The notes under the pieces: model-generated | Seen by the model: only the letters and a program-made list of their open reading frames with translations | What the model was told of the DNA's origin: nothing | The model's database searches: none | Origin: JBQLZQ01 sp052168355 | GTDB taxonomy: Bacteria; Pseudomonadota; Alphaproteobacteria; DSM-16000; Inquilinaceae | Direction of reading: 5' to 3' | NCBI GenBank assembly: GCA_052168355.1 | Contig: JBQLZQ010000072.1 | Span: 1 to 64,000 of the forward strand | Length of the DNA: 64,000 nt | Part shown: positions 27,547-37,521 of the stretch, piece after piece | How positions within the stretch are numbered: the stretch's first letter is position 1 | Layout: each line of letters opens with the position of its first letter | Position numbers and translations under genes: made by a program

Positions 27547-28284
27547 TCAGCAATCGCCCGTTCCGGTCCGGATCGGACGCGCCTCGCCCGGCTTGGTGTC
27601 CACCGGTCCGATCCGGGTTTCGGCGACCGCGTCGGCGGTCTCTAGCTGATCCACACGCTGCCGAAGCGCCGTCACCTCGTCCACCAGCCCCTTGATGGCG
27701 CGGGCTACCGGATCGGGAAGGTCCTCGCACGGGGTCCCATAGGCCACGAACTTACCGGCCTCGGCCCGATCCTTGGGCACGACCACCTTGGCCGGGATAC
27801 CGACCACCGTGGCCCCGTCCGGCACGTCCTTGAGCACCACGGCGTTGGATCCGACGCGGGCCTCGCTGCCCACGGTGAGCGGTCCAAGCACCTTGGCCCC
27901 GGCGCCGACGATGACCCCGGACTTGAGCGTCGGATGGCGCTTGCCGGGCTCCAGCGTCGTCCCCCCCAGGGTCACGCCCTGATACAGCGTCACGTCGTCG
28001 CCGATTTCCGCCGTTTCGCCGATAACCACACCGGTGCCGTGATCGATAAAAAAACGGCGGCCTATCGTGGCGCCGGGATGGATTTCGATTCCCGTGACGA
28101 TCCGGGCCAGGTAAGCCAGGAAGACCGCCAAGGTGCGCCAATTGCGAAGCCACAACCAGTGGGCCAGACGATAAACCATCAGCGCGTGAAAGCCTGGATA
28201 GGCCAAAACGATGGCCAGCTTGGACCGCGCCGCCGGGTCGCGGGAGGTAACGCTTTCGATATCTTCGCGAATCCGCTTGAACAC
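27547..28284 (-). CDS. cysE: Serine O-acetyltransferase
   Basis: 245 residues from GTG 28284. Left-handed beta-helix acyltransferase with the CysE pattern: FKRIREDIESVTSRDPAARS at the start, ARIVTGIEIHPGATIGRRFF, IDHGTGVVIGETAEIGDDVT with the catalytic histidine, and GVTLGGTTLEPGKRHPTL. It makes O-acetylserine for cysteine synthesis. Its place at the head of the iscR-desulfurase cluster ties cysteine supply to its use in Fe-S assembly. The C-terminal 45 residues are longer and more variable than in short CysE forms. Confidence 0.93.
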   Translation of the reverse strand: MFKRIREDIESVTSRDPAARSKLAIVLAYPGFHALMVYRLAHWLWLRNWRTLAVFLAYLARIVTGIEIHPGATIGRRFFIDHGTGVVIGETAEIGDDVTLYQGVTLGGTTLEPGKRHPTLKSGVIVGAGAKVLGPLTVGSEARVGSNAVVLKDVPDGATVVGIPAKVVVPKDRAEAGKFVAYGTPCEDLPDPVARAIKGLVDEVTALRQRVDQLETADAVAETRIGPVDTKPGEARPIRTGTGDC

Positions 28285-28378
28285 AGACCCTATCCCTATG
28301 ATATAGAACGCTCTTTCAACGCGACCTAAAGGGCGCTGTCCGGTGTGGACGAGCGGTCTTTGTCCTGCCTCTGATCGG

Positions 28379-28406
28379 TATATATATGACCAAGCTGCAC
28401 AGTCAA
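28379..28406 (-). promoter_or_regulatory. cysE-iscR promoter
   Basis: TTGACT (28406-28401) and TATATA (28384-28379) are spaced 16 bases apart on the minus strand, predicting a start near 28372 and an 88-base leader to the GTG of cysE. The -35 is embedded in ATACTTGACT, which equals the left half of the IscR type 1 consensus; the right half is not conserved. Confidence 0.55.
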
Positions 28407-28462
28407 GTATTCCGGCGGGTGCTGGCCCGTCTCCGGACGTCCTCCAACCAGCGGATTTTTTC

Positions 28463-29125
28463 ATGCCAGAAGTAATTTTCAACGGGCCTGAAGGCCGCCT
28501 CGAAGGGCGCTACCAGCACGGAAAGGGTTCCAACGCGCCCATCGCATTGCTGCTCCATCCCCACCCGGAGCATGGCGGCACGATGAACAACAAGATCACC
28601 TACACGCTGTTCCAAGCCTTCGCCCGCCGCGGGTTTTCAACCCTGCGGTTCAATTTTCGCGGGGTCGGGCGCAGCCAGGGCAGTTTCGACCGTGGGGAGG
28701 GCGAGCTGTCGGACGCCGCCTCGGCTCTGGACTGGCTGCAGACCATGAATGCCAACGCCTCGCTGTGCTGGGTCGGCGGCTTTTCGTTCGGGGCGTGGAT
28801 CGGCATGCAGCTTTTGATGCGCCGGCCGGAGATCGACGGCTATATCTCGGTCGCGCCGCCTGCCAACCTGTACGATTTCAGCTTCCTTGCGCCCTGCCCG
28901 GCGTCTGGCCTGATCGTGCAGGGAGACAAGGACGAGGTGGTGCCCCATGACGCCACGGCCAAGCTGGCGAAAAAACTGTCCGCACAACGGGACATAAAGG
29001 TCGATTACCGCGTGATCCCGGGCGCCAACCATTTTTTCCACAACCGGATGGACCAGCTGGTCGCCCATATCGACGATCATCTGGACACGGTGCTCAAGAC
29101 CCGCCAGACGGAAACGGCAGGCTAG
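28463..29125 (+). CDS. Alpha/beta hydrolase
   Basis: 220 residues. Alpha/beta fold features: ALLLHPHPEHGGTMNN after strand 3, FNFRGVGRSQGSFD, the nucleophile elbow GGFSFGAW, an acid in QGDKDEVVP and the histidine in GANHFF. This is the COG2945-like group of small intracellular hydrolases often placed next to suf or cysE genes in alphaproteobacteria. Divergent from cysE, and followed by tyrS after 32 bases. The substrate is unknown. Confidence 0.85.
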   Translation: MPEVIFNGPEGRLEGRYQHGKGSNAPIALLLHPHPEHGGTMNNKITYTLFQAFARRGFSTLRFNFRGVGRSQGSFDRGEGELSDAASALDWLQTMNANASLCWVGGFSFGAWIGMQLLMRRPEIDGYISVAPPANLYDFSFLAPCPASGLIVQGDKDEVVPHDATAKLAKKLSAQRDIKVDYRVIPGANHFFHNRMDQLVAHIDDHLDTVLKTRQTETAG

Positions 29126-29157
29126 CCGCAACCGCCCGCTCAGGAACCGATAGACCC

Positions 29158-30411
29158 ATGCCCGCCTTCCGCTCGGACCTGATGCGCGTGCTTGAAACGC
29201 GCGGCTATATTCACCAGTGCACCGACGCCGCCGCTTTGGACGAGGCCGCGACTGCCGAACGGATCGCTGGCTATATCGGGTTCGACGCCACCGCCCCCAG
29301 TCTGCATGTCGGCAGCCTGGTCCAGATCATGCTGCTGCGCTGGCTGCAAAAGACCGGCCATCGTCCGATCGTGCTGATGGGCGGGGGAACCACGAAGGTG
29401 GGCGATCCGTCGGGCAAGGACGAGGGCCGGCAGCTTCTGTCGGACCAGCAGATCGCGGCCAACATCGCCGGTATCAAGTCCGCCTTCGGCAATCTGCTCC
29501 ATTTCGGCGGCGGGCCGACCGATGCCGTGATGATGAACAACGCCGACTGGCTGGATACCCTCAGCTACATCCCCTTCCTGCGGGATGTCGGACGCCACTT
29601 CACCATCAACCGGATGCTCACCTTCGAGTCGGTGCGCCTGCGGCTGGACCGCGAACAGCCGCTGACGTTCCTCGAATTCAACTACATGATCCTCCAGGCG
29701 TACGACTTTCTGGAACTGGGGCGGCGCGCCGGCTGCCGGCTGCAGATGGGCGGGTCGGACCAATGGGGCAACATCGTCAACGGGGTGGAGCTGTCGCGAC
29801 GGATCGACGGCCGCGAGGCCTTCGGCCTGACGACGCCGCTGATCACCACCGCCAGCGGCGCCAAGATGGGCAAGACCGCGGCGGGCGCGGTCTGGCTGAA
29901 CGCGGACCGGGTCAGCCCCTACGATTACTGGCAGTTCTGGCGCAACGCCGAGGATGCCGATGTCGGTCGCTTCCTGAAACTGTTCACTGACCTGCCGCTT
30001 GACGAGATCGCCCGGCTCGAGGCGCTGCAGGGCGCGGAGATCAACGAGGCGAAAAAGGTTCTGGCCACAGCGGCGACCGGCCTGCTGCACGGTGCCGACG
30101 CGGCGACGGCAGCGGCCGAAACGGCCGACCGCACCTTCGCGCGGGGCGAGGCCGCGGCGGGCCTGCCGACCATCGACGTGCCCCGGTCCGAACTGGCGGA
30201 GGGTATCCCGGCCTTCCAGATGTTCCGGCGGGCCGGCCTGGCCGCGTCCAACGGCGAATCCCGCCGGCTGATCCAAGGCGGCGGCGGCCGGATCAACGAC
30301 CGGCGGGTGGATGCCGACGACCGACCGGTGCGCCTGGACGATCTGGATGCCGACGGGCTGATCAAGCTGTCGGCCGGCAAGAAGCGCCACGCCCTGGTCC
30401 GCGCGGTCTGA
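29158..30411 (+). CDS. tyrS: Tyrosyl-tRNA synthetase
   Basis: 417 residues. Class I synthetase: HIGH-like HVGS within APSLHVGSLVQIMLLR, tyrosine pocket residues in NYMILQAYDF and MGGSDQWGNIVNG, and a KMSKS variant GAKMGKTAAGAVWL. The C-terminal S4-like RNA-binding domain is at about residues 345-417 (NGESRRLIQGGGGRINDRRV). Charges tRNA-Tyr with tyrosine in the cytoplasm. It converges on the AsmA-like gene with 34 bases between stops. Confidence 0.97.
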   Translation: MPAFRSDLMRVLETRGYIHQCTDAAALDEAATAERIAGYIGFDATAPSLHVGSLVQIMLLRWLQKTGHRPIVLMGGGTTKVGDPSGKDEGRQLLSDQQIAANIAGIKSAFGNLLHFGGGPTDAVMMNNADWLDTLSYIPFLRDVGRHFTINRMLTFESVRLRLDREQPLTFLEFNYMILQAYDFLELGRRAGCRLQMGGSDQWGNIVNGVELSRRIDGREAFGLTTPLITTASGAKMGKTAAGAVWLNADRVSPYDYWQFWRNAEDADVGRFLKLFTDLPLDEIARLEALQGAEINEAKKVLATAATGLLHGADAATAAAETADRTFARGEAAAGLPTIDVPRSELAEGIPAFQMFRRAGLAASNGESRRLIQGGGGRINDRRVDADDRPVRLDDLDADGLIKLSAGKKRHALVRAV

Positions 30412-30445
30412 ATCGGGGCGTCCGGGGCGGCCGGGGCGGCCGGGC

Positions 30446-33400
30446 TCAATCGTCCCGACGGTCGGGGATCAGGGGGCCCAGCCTGGGTTCGGCGTCCGCG
30501 TCGCCATTGCTGTTGTCCAGGAAAAACAGGTTGCGCAGGAAGCCGGGCGCCAGGACCGACAGCGGGTTGACCGTCACCGTGGGATCGTCCAGCGATCCGC
30601 GGACGCCGTAGGTGAAGGCGAACAGGCCCCCGCCCTCACCGCCGGTCAGCAGATCGCCAAGCAGCGGGATGGCGCCGATCACGTTGTTGACGCCGATCAC
30701 GGGGACGATGGTGCCCTGGATGTCGGCCCGGTTGGCGTCGACATCGATCGTTCCGTCGAAGGTCAGGCCCAGCGATCCGCCCGACGTCCGGCCATTGCGC
30801 AGCGACAGGGTGCCGTCCTGAAAGCTGAAATCCGAGGTCATGCGCGCGAAGTTGATGCCGCCCTCGCTGGCGGCCAGGTTCTGGATCCCCGGGATGGAGA
30901 GCGCCGACAGCAGACGGGCGACGGCGGGCGCCTGGGACAATCGGTAGTTCTGGACCCGCACCTGCCCGGCCAGCGGTCCGTCGGCAGAGGGGCGCGTGCC
31001 CTCGATGGCCAGTTGCCCGCCCTCGATGGCCGTGCTGACGTCGAGGGCCTCCAGGGCGGCGCCGGCATTGTCGCTTTCCAGCAGCAGCCGCTGCCCTCCG
31101 TCACCGCCGGGCAGATAGCGCACCAGGATGCCACCGCCGCTGTTCGTCTGGCCGGCAAGGTCGATGGTCGTCCATGCGCCGTCCTGGCGGTCGAGCACGC
31201 CGTTCACATTGCGCAGGGACCTCTGCTCGCCGAGCACGACCTCCTCGAAGTCCAGTGTGACGGTCAGATCCGGCCCCGGCGATGGCGGCGCCTCGGGCGA
31301 GCCGGTGGTCCCGCCTTCCGACGGCGCCGGATCGTCATCGGCCAGGGACTCGAAGATGCGGCTGGCGTCCAAGCGAGGTCCGCGGGCCTCCACCGCATAG
31401 CCGTTCCCGCCGCCGGGATCGATGCGCGCGGACAGCATGTGAGCGCCGTATTCGAACCTGTCCAGGGTGACGCCGGTCAGCCGCTCATCCTGCGGATCAA
31501 ACTCCGCCGACCCCTCTGCCCATAGATCGGAGGTTCGCACAAGAAAGCGGGAAATCCGTGTAAGGGATTGATTGTCCAAGGTGACATCCACCTCCGCCTG
31601 CCCCTCCGTTCCGGCCGGCTTGTCAAATCCGATTGCCTCCACCGTGAGGCGGGCGGGGGTCAGGTCGAAGTCGGCCTCGAGCGTCTGCCGGGTTCGGTCG
31701 ATGTCGGTGTAGAGCACCGATAGGGGCGTCGGGCCGGACAAGCCGTCATAGACCGGCAGACCCAGCGCCGCCCGGCCCTGGCTGTCGGGCGTGCCGGTCA
31801 GGGCGATCCTGGTGACAAAGTCGCCGCCGTCGGCGAACCGTTCGGTCCAGTCGAAGGTCACCGGCACACCATTCAGGGCGCCGGTTCCCGAACCGGTCAG
31901 CCCCAACCCGTCGAGCGACAGTTCGCCCTCCACCTCTTCCGCCCGGAGTCCCGGCACCACTTCGCCCAGTGCCGCCCGGCGCAGCCGCGCCGACGTGGCC
32001 ACGGCGACATCGGAAAAGGCCAGATCCGCGATCAGCGGAAAGGTCAATCGCAGCCGCGCCGACATCTCCCCGGACGTATCGCCCGGATCGATCCCGACCG
32101 CGGAGACATATCCCAGGCGGGGCCGGTCCAGAACCTCCAGGGCGGTCGACAACGGACCGCTGATCGCGACATTGATGTCGATCGCTTCCCTGCCGCTGTC
32201 GAGGCCGGAGATCGTGATCGCCGCCTCGGGCACCGTCAGATCGTCCAGCCGTCCACCGGTCAGGGCGAGATCGAACCCCGCCGCGTCGAAGGTCGCCGTT
32301 CCGGCCACGTCGGTGACCGGAGGCATGCCGTCGAGATAGGTCACGGTCACGCCGTCGAATCGGATGGTACCGGCCAGGGTTTCGATATCCATGGCTCCCG
32401 GATCGAACGCCGGGACGGTGGCACGGAGCCGGGCGTCTGCCCGCCGGACCACGCCCCGCGTCAGGTTCCGGGTGACCCAGAACCGACCGCCGGGTATCGC
32501 ATCCTGTGGCCAATAGCCGCGCAGAAGATCGGTGGGGAGATCCAGCACCACCGCATCGGCGGCGATGTCCAGCAGCCCGTCGCCGTCCACGATCGTGGCG
32601 GTCGCCGCAATCCGCGGGCCGCCGAGATCGATCGACACCGATTCGACGTCGAGGCGCCGCTGGTCGAACAGGATCGTTCCACCCAGGCCGATCGCGGCGA
32701 CCGATACCGGCTGGTCGAACAGGGGGGCAAGGTTCAATAGGCCGGCTCCGGCGGTGATGGCAAAGCCACCGGTTGCCGGCTGGAACCGTTGGTCGAGTTT
32801 GAGGGTCAGCGTTCCCTCGAGCGGCATGCTGAGCGCCGACAAGGGGCCAAGCAGCGGGTCTTTTTCGGCCAGAGCGTCCGGTTGAACGTTGGCGAAACTG
32901 AAGCGGAGATCGGTGCGCCGGCTTTCGAGGGAAAAGCGCAAAGCGGCGGTGACGGCCGCCATCCGGTCGCCCAGCATCACCTCAAACGTCATGTCGCCGA
33001 TCACAGCCTCGTCGTCGCGGCGCAGCGCGATTCCGGCCCGTTCGGCCTCCCATGCGTCGTTCAGAACGGCATCTTCGACGATCACGCGGCCATCCTCGAT
33101 GCTGACCTCGATCAACTCCGAAAGCGGACCGCCCCGTTCGGTCGGCGGCGCGGCCAACTGATCCAGCCACGCCAGCGCCACCCCGTCCGCATCCCTGTCG
33201 ACGCCGCCCGATGGCGCCCCCTCCCCCAGCCCGATGCGAAAGGCGCCGTCCGCATCGCGGCGCAACTGGACCGTGGGACGGATCAGGACCACCCGGCGCG
33301 GCGCCACGCTGCCGCGCAGCAGGCTTGGCACGCTGGCCGTCACCGCCACCTGCGGCACGGTGGCGATGACGGCACCGGTCGGGTCCAGCAGCCGCGCGTC

Positions 33401-33631
33401 GCTGGCCACAAGCTGCAAGGGCCGCTCGAACCCGTCCCAGCGCAGCTCCACGGTACCGACCGACACGTCATAATCGCCGCCGTCGATGGCCGACTGCAGA
33501 TACGGCGCGAGAAAGTCGACGGTGACGGGCCCGGTTGACAGGCGCCAGGCCACCAAACCGGCAATCACCGCCAAGCTGGCCAACAGCGCCGCCAGCAATT
33601 CGATGGCGATCTTGGTCGAGCGGACGATCAC
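30446..33631 (-). CDS. YhdP/AsmA-like (DUF3971) membrane-anchored protein
   Basis: 1061 residues from GTG 33631. One N-terminal helix (IELLAALLASLAVIAGLVAW) anchors a long periplasmic chain of repetitive beta-strands typical of AsmA/YhdP/TamB proteins, thought to bridge the envelope and carry phospholipids to the outer membrane. The C-terminal block, IPLLGDLLTGGEGGGLFAFT followed by NPLSVLAPGFLRNLFF, is the family signature. Divergent from glnE, with about 90 bases between starts. Confidence 0.85.
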   Translation of the reverse strand: MIVRSTKIAIELLAALLASLAVIAGLVAWRLSTGPVTVDFLAPYLQSAIDGGDYDVSVGTVELRWDGFERPLQLVASDARLLDPTGAVIATVPQVAVTASVPSLLRGSVAPRRVVLIRPTVQLRRDADGAFRIGLGEGAPSGGVDRDADGVALAWLDQLAAPPTERGGPLSELIEVSIEDGRVIVEDAVLNDAWEAERAGIALRRDDEAVIGDMTFEVMLGDRMAAVTAALRFSLESRRTDLRFSFANVQPDALAEKDPLLGPLSALSMPLEGTLTLKLDQRFQPATGGFAITAGAGLLNLAPLFDQPVSVAAIGLGGTILFDQRRLDVESVSIDLGGPRIAATATIVDGDGLLDIAADAVVLDLPTDLLRGYWPQDAIPGGRFWVTRNLTRGVVRRADARLRATVPAFDPGAMDIETLAGTIRFDGVTVTYLDGMPPVTDVAGTATFDAAGFDLALTGGRLDDLTVPEAAITISGLDSGREAIDINVAISGPLSTALEVLDRPRLGYVSAVGIDPGDTSGEMSARLRLTFPLIADLAFSDVAVATSARLRRAALGEVVPGLRAEEVEGELSLDGLGLTGSGTGALNGVPVTFDWTERFADGGDFVTRIALTGTPDSQGRAALGLPVYDGLSGPTPLSVLYTDIDRTRQTLEADFDLTPARLTVEAIGFDKPAGTEGQAEVDVTLDNQSLTRISRFLVRTSDLWAEGSAEFDPQDERLTGVTLDRFEYGAHMLSARIDPGGGNGYAVEARGPRLDASRIFESLADDDPAPSEGGTTGSPEAPPSPGPDLTVTLDFEEVVLGEQRSLRNVNGVLDRQDGAWTTIDLAGQTNSGGGILVRYLPGGDGGQRLLLESDNAGAALEALDVSTAIEGGQLAIEGTRPSADGPLAGQVRVQNYRLSQAPAVARLLSALSIPGIQNLAASEGGINFARMTSDFSFQDGTLSLRNGRTSGGSLGLTFDGTIDVDANRADIQGTIVPVIGVNNVIGAIPLLGDLLTGGEGGGLFAFTYGVRGSLDDPTVTVNPLSVLAPGFLRNLFFLDNSNGDADAEPRLGPLIPDRRDD

Positions 33632-33724
33632 GACGCGCCCCCGTCGACCTTGACCCGGACGGGGGCGTTTTCCATGGTGGCGGCCAGGCGGAAACGACTG
33701 CCGGCAACCACAGCGAGAACGATC

Positions 33725-36700
33725 ATGTCGACGGGTCCATTGGGCAGTGCCGATTGCTGGCCGAGACCCGGCGACCGCGCGCTGGCCGACCAGGGTCTCG
33801 ATCGCTGGCAGGACATGGTCCGCCGGCTGGCCGATCCGGACCTGAAGACGTTCGCCGAGGCGCTGCCAGAACAGCAGGACGGCCGCGCCCTGTTGCTGGC
33901 GCTGTTCGGCAACAGTCCGTATCTGACCGACTGCGCCCTGCGCGAACCCGCCCTGCTTCGGACCCTCTTGGCCGACGGACCGGACGCGACGTTCGCCGGC
34001 CTGATGGCCGACATGGACGCCCAATTGAAGGAGGAGACGGACACGACCCGCCTGATGCACGGTCTTCGGGTGGCGAAACGCCGGGTCGCCCTTTTGATCG
34101 CGCTGGCCGACATCGGGGGCATATGGCCGTTGGAGGCGGTCACCGGCGCGCTCAGCGACTTTGCCGAACGCGCGCTGCGCCTTGCCGTCGCCCACCTGCT
34201 GCGCCAGACGGCATCCCGGGGCGCGTTTGCGCTGCCAAATCCGGACGATCCGGCGGAAGGGTCGGGGTTGATTGTCTTGGCCATGGGTAAGCTGGGCAGC
34301 GGCGAGCTCAACTATTCAAGCGATATCGACCTTATCGTGCTCTACGACGAGGCACGACTAACAACGGACAGGCCCGACGATCTGCCGCTTGCGTTCATTC
34401 GCCTGACTCGGGCCCTGGTGCGCATTATGGAAGAGCGCACGGCCGACGGCTATGTTTTCCGTACCGACCTCAGACTGCGGCCGGATCCGGGGGCCACCCC
34501 CCTGGCCGTGTCGGTCAATGCCGCGGAAAGCTATTACGGATCCCTGGCCCAGACCTGGGAACGGGCGGCCATGATCAAGGCGCGGCCGGTGGCCGGCGAC
34601 GCCGAGGCGGGACGCGCATTGATGACCATGCTGCGCTCCTTCGTCTGGCGCCGCAGCATGGACTTCACCTCGATCGAGGACATCCACGCCATCAAGCGGC
34701 GAATCGCGGATTTCAGGGGCCACGCCACCATCGCCGTGCCCGGCCACGACATCAAGCTGGGGCGCGGGGGTATCCGCGAGATCGAGTTCTTCGCCCAGAC
34801 CCACCAGATGATTTTCGGCGGGCGCACACCGGAGCTGCGAACGCCAAAAACCCGCGATGTCCTGAACGCCCTGGCCCGAACCGGCCGCATCGACCGCGAG
34901 ACGGCCGATACGCTCACCGACTGCTACAGGTTTCTGCGGACGGTCGAACACCGGCTGCAGATGATCGACGACCGTCAGACCCAGCGACTTCCCGAGACTT
35001 CGGCCGGGATGGACGTGCTGGTCGCTTTTCTGGGCCCGTTCGACGGGGCGGCGTTCCACGACCGGATGCGGGACTGCCTGCGTTCGGTCGAAGCCCATTA
35101 TGTGCGGCTGTTCGAAGCGACCCCGGCGCTTCCCGGCGACAGCCGGCTGGTCCTGTCCGGGGCCGACGACGACCCGGAGACCGCCCAATTGTTGACCGAA
35201 ATGGGGTTTGCCGATCCCGCCGCCGTGGTGCGCACCGCGCGGGGTTGGCTGTCCGGACGGTACCGGGCGATCCGCAGCGAACGATCCCGCCGTTTGCTGG
35301 CCGACCTGCTGCCCGCCCTTCTGACCGCTGTCGCCCGCACCCCCAATCCGGGCTTCGCGCTCAACCGGCTGGACGGTTTCCTGGGGCGGCTACCGGCGGG
35401 TATCCAGCTTTTTGCGCTGTTCCACGCCAACCCCAGCCTGCTGACGCTGGTCGCCGAGCTGCTTGGCGCGTCGGAGCGCATGGCCGATTATCTGGCCCGC
35501 CACCCCGATCAGCTCGATGCCGTTCTGACCCCCGGCTTTTTCGACACCTTGCCCGATGCGGAGGCTCTGGAGCGGGAGCTGGCGGGACTGTTGGCGGCGG
35601 CGGCGCATTACGAACAGGTGCTGGATCTAGTCCGGCGCTGGACCAACGATCATCGGTTCCGGGCCGGGGTTCACGGGCTGCGCGCCATCGGCACGGTGCG
35701 GCAACGCGGGCGCTTCCTGTCGGACATCGCCGAAATCGGCATCCGTGCCCTTCAGCCCGCCGTCAAGGCCGAGTTCGCCCGCGTCCATGGAATGTTTGCC
35801 GAGCCCGGGCTGGCGGTCATCGCCATGGGCAAGCTGGGCGGCCGGGAAATGTCCATCGGATCCGATCTGGATCTGATCATGGTCTACGACGTTCCCTCGG
35901 CCACCGCGCCGTCGGACGGGCCCAAGCCGCTGGATGCCACCCGCTACTACACCCGGCTGATTCAGCGCTTGATTTCCGCCATCACGGCACCGACCGCGGA
36001 GGGCCCCCTCTACGAGGTCGACATGCGGTTGCGGCCGTCCGGCCGGGCCGGGCCGCTGGCGACCAGCCTCGAGGCCTTTGTCCGCTACCAGGACGAAAGC
36101 GCCTGGACCTGGGAGCATATGGCCCTCACCCGGGCCCGCTTCATCGCCGGGCCGCCGCGCCTGAGGAACGAGATCGACCGGGCCATCGCCGCGGTCCTGC
36201 GCCGGCGCCGCGACCCGGACTCGCTGCTCCGCGACGTCGCATCCATGCGCGCCAGGATCGAAAAATCGTTCGGCACGAAAGACCCATGGACCGTCAAATA
36301 TGTTCGCGGCGGGCTGATCGACATCGAGTTCATCGCCCAATACCTTCAGCTTCGCCACGGCCATGACCGTCCCGAGGTCCTGCACCGCAACACCGACGAC
36401 GCCTTGGCGGGTCTGGCCCAAGCGGGAATCCTGGAGGCGGCGGTCGCGTCGGAACTGCGCGCCGCCCTGTCCCTTTGGCAGCGCGTGCAGGCCTATCTGC
36501 GCCTGACCCAGGGCGAGGCCTTCAACGCCAGCAACGCCTCGCCGGCGATGCTGGAGGGGCTGGCCGCGACGATCCTGTCGGAACCGACGGATCAAGACGA
36601 TGAGGCCGGGCCGAAACCGGATTTCGCCGAGGCCGAACGTCGGGTTATCGAAGTGGCGGCGAACGTCTACGAGCAGTTCCGTATCCTGATCGAGAAACCG

Positions 36701-36739
36701 GCGGCCGATCTTCCCGCCGCCGACATACCGTCGCCGTAA
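33725..36739 (+). CDS. glnE: Bifunctional glutamine synthetase adenylyltransferase/deadenylase GlnE
   Basis: About 1004 residues from ATG 33725 (ATG 33674 also open). Two nucleotidyltransferase domains are visible: N-terminal MGKLGSGELNYSSDIDLIVL and C-terminal MGKLGGREMSIGSDLDLIMV, each with the GSxxD-type metal site. Helical GlnD_UR_UTase-like linkers follow each (YVRGGLIDIEFIAQYLQLRH near the end). The enzyme adds AMP to and removes it from glutamine synthetase according to PII signals. Confidence 0.95.
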   Translation: MSTGPLGSADCWPRPGDRALADQGLDRWQDMVRRLADPDLKTFAEALPEQQDGRALLLALFGNSPYLTDCALREPALLRTLLADGPDATFAGLMADMDAQLKEETDTTRLMHGLRVAKRRVALLIALADIGGIWPLEAVTGALSDFAERALRLAVAHLLRQTASRGAFALPNPDDPAEGSGLIVLAMGKLGSGELNYSSDIDLIVLYDEARLTTDRPDDLPLAFIRLTRALVRIMEERTADGYVFRTDLRLRPDPGATPLAVSVNAAESYYGSLAQTWERAAMIKARPVAGDAEAGRALMTMLRSFVWRRSMDFTSIEDIHAIKRRIADFRGHATIAVPGHDIKLGRGGIREIEFFAQTHQMIFGGRTPELRTPKTRDVLNALARTGRIDRETADTLTDCYRFLRTVEHRLQMIDDRQTQRLPETSAGMDVLVAFLGPFDGAAFHDRMRDCLRSVEAHYVRLFEATPALPGDSRLVLSGADDDPETAQLLTEMGFADPAAVVRTARGWLSGRYRAIRSERSRRLLADLLPALLTAVARTPNPGFALNRLDGFLGRLPAGIQLFALFHANPSLLTLVAELLGASERMADYLARHPDQLDAVLTPGFFDTLPDAEALERELAGLLAAAAHYEQVLDLVRRWTNDHRFRAGVHGLRAIGTVRQRGRFLSDIAEIGIRALQPAVKAEFARVHGMFAEPGLAVIAMGKLGGREMSIGSDLDLIMVYDVPSATAPSDGPKPLDATRYYTRLIQRLISAITAPTAEGPLYEVDMRLRPSGRAGPLATSLEAFVRYQDESAWTWEHMALTRARFIAGPPRLRNEIDRAIAAVLRRRRDPDSLLRDVASMRARIEKSFGTKDPWTVKYVRGGLIDIEFIAQYLQLRHGHDRPEVLHRNTDDALAGLAQAGILEAAVASELRAALSLWQRVQAYLRLTQGEAFNASNASPAMLEGLAATILSEPTDQDDEAGPKPDFAEAERRVIEVAANVYEQFRILIEKPAADLPAADIPSP

Positions 36740-36766
36740 GGACCGCGATGCGCGCCGGAGGGCGGA

Positions 36767-37228
36767 TCAGCCCTCGGCCGCCTTGAGCACGGCGTCCACG
36801 TGCCCCGGCACCTTCACCTTGCGCCAGACCCCCTGCACCACCCCCTGCTCATCGATCAGGAAGGTCGAACGGTCAATACCCATATACTTCTTGCCGTACA
36901 TGGATTTTTCGACCCAGCTGCCGTACCGCTCGACCACGGCGCCATCCTCGTCGGACGCCAGTCGGATTCCCAGATCGTACTTGCCCTTGAACTTATCGAG
37001 CTTGGCCACCGGGTCTTTGGAGATGCCGATCACCTCGGCATTGGCCCGCCCGAACCCCGGCAAAGCCTCGGAAAAGCCGCACGCTTCCTTGGTGCAGCCG
37101 GGCGTATCGGCCTTGGGGTAGAAAAAGATGATGACCTTGCGCCCGCGCAGGGACGACAGGGAAACCTCGCCGCCGCCAGCGACGGGCAGGGCAAAGTCGG
37201 GCGCGGGTTGACCGACATCGACGCTCAT
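36767..37228 (-). CDS. bcp: Thioredoxin-dependent peroxiredoxin (Bcp/PrxQ)
   Basis: 153 residues; GGAGG precedes ATG 37228. PrxQ features: VIIFFYPKADTPGCTKEACG with the peroxidatic cysteine and the second cysteine five residues later, and DRSTFLIDEQGVVQGVWRKV. Reduces hydroperoxides using thioredoxin. Convergent with glnE, 27 bases between stops. Confidence 0.95.
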   Translation of the reverse strand: MSVDVGQPAPDFALPVAGGGEVSLSSLRGRKVIIFFYPKADTPGCTKEACGFSEALPGFGRANAEVIGISKDPVAKLDKFKGKYDLGIRLASDEDGAVVERYGSWVEKSMYGKKYMGIDRSTFLIDEQGVVQGVWRKVKVPGHVDAVLKAAEG

Positions 37229-37521
37229 GGCGATGAAACCTCCAAAAAAGATCGGCGGGTGGACAGAGTCTCCTACGGCCTCAAAGGATAGGGCCCGGAC
37301 GATTGATGGCAAGGTGTTGCGGCGCGACGGAAAACCGGTTCTGCCGGTCATCGCGTCCCCTTGCGCCGAATTCCGAAAGCATAACAGAAAGACATCTAAC
37401 AGTTTGTAATTTAAGCATATTTCCTGACGCGGTTAACGATGTTTAAAGCGATTCTCTGGGAAAAGACGGCCTTCGATCAGTCTCTGTCCGACTCTGAAAT
37501 CGTCACCAATCCGGTCGGTCG
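37229..37521. other. Intergenic region before the TackOD1 regulator
   Basis: 293 bases with no gene. Its centre (37380-37450) is unusually A/T-rich for this window and probably holds the promoter for the downstream operon. TTAA-N6-TTAA at 37433-37446 resembles a CtrA site but has the wrong spacer (N7 expected). No clear ribosome site precedes GTG 37522. Confidence 0.4.

Noticed and set aside
30412..30445. Terminator between tyrS and the AsmA-like gene
   Set aside because: GGGGCGGCC repeats are present but they do not form a convincing stem with a T-run.
37433..37446. CtrA binding site TTAA-N6-TTAA before the TackOD1 regulator
   Set aside because: The consensus needs a 7-base spacer; this has 6. 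Kept only as a remark.
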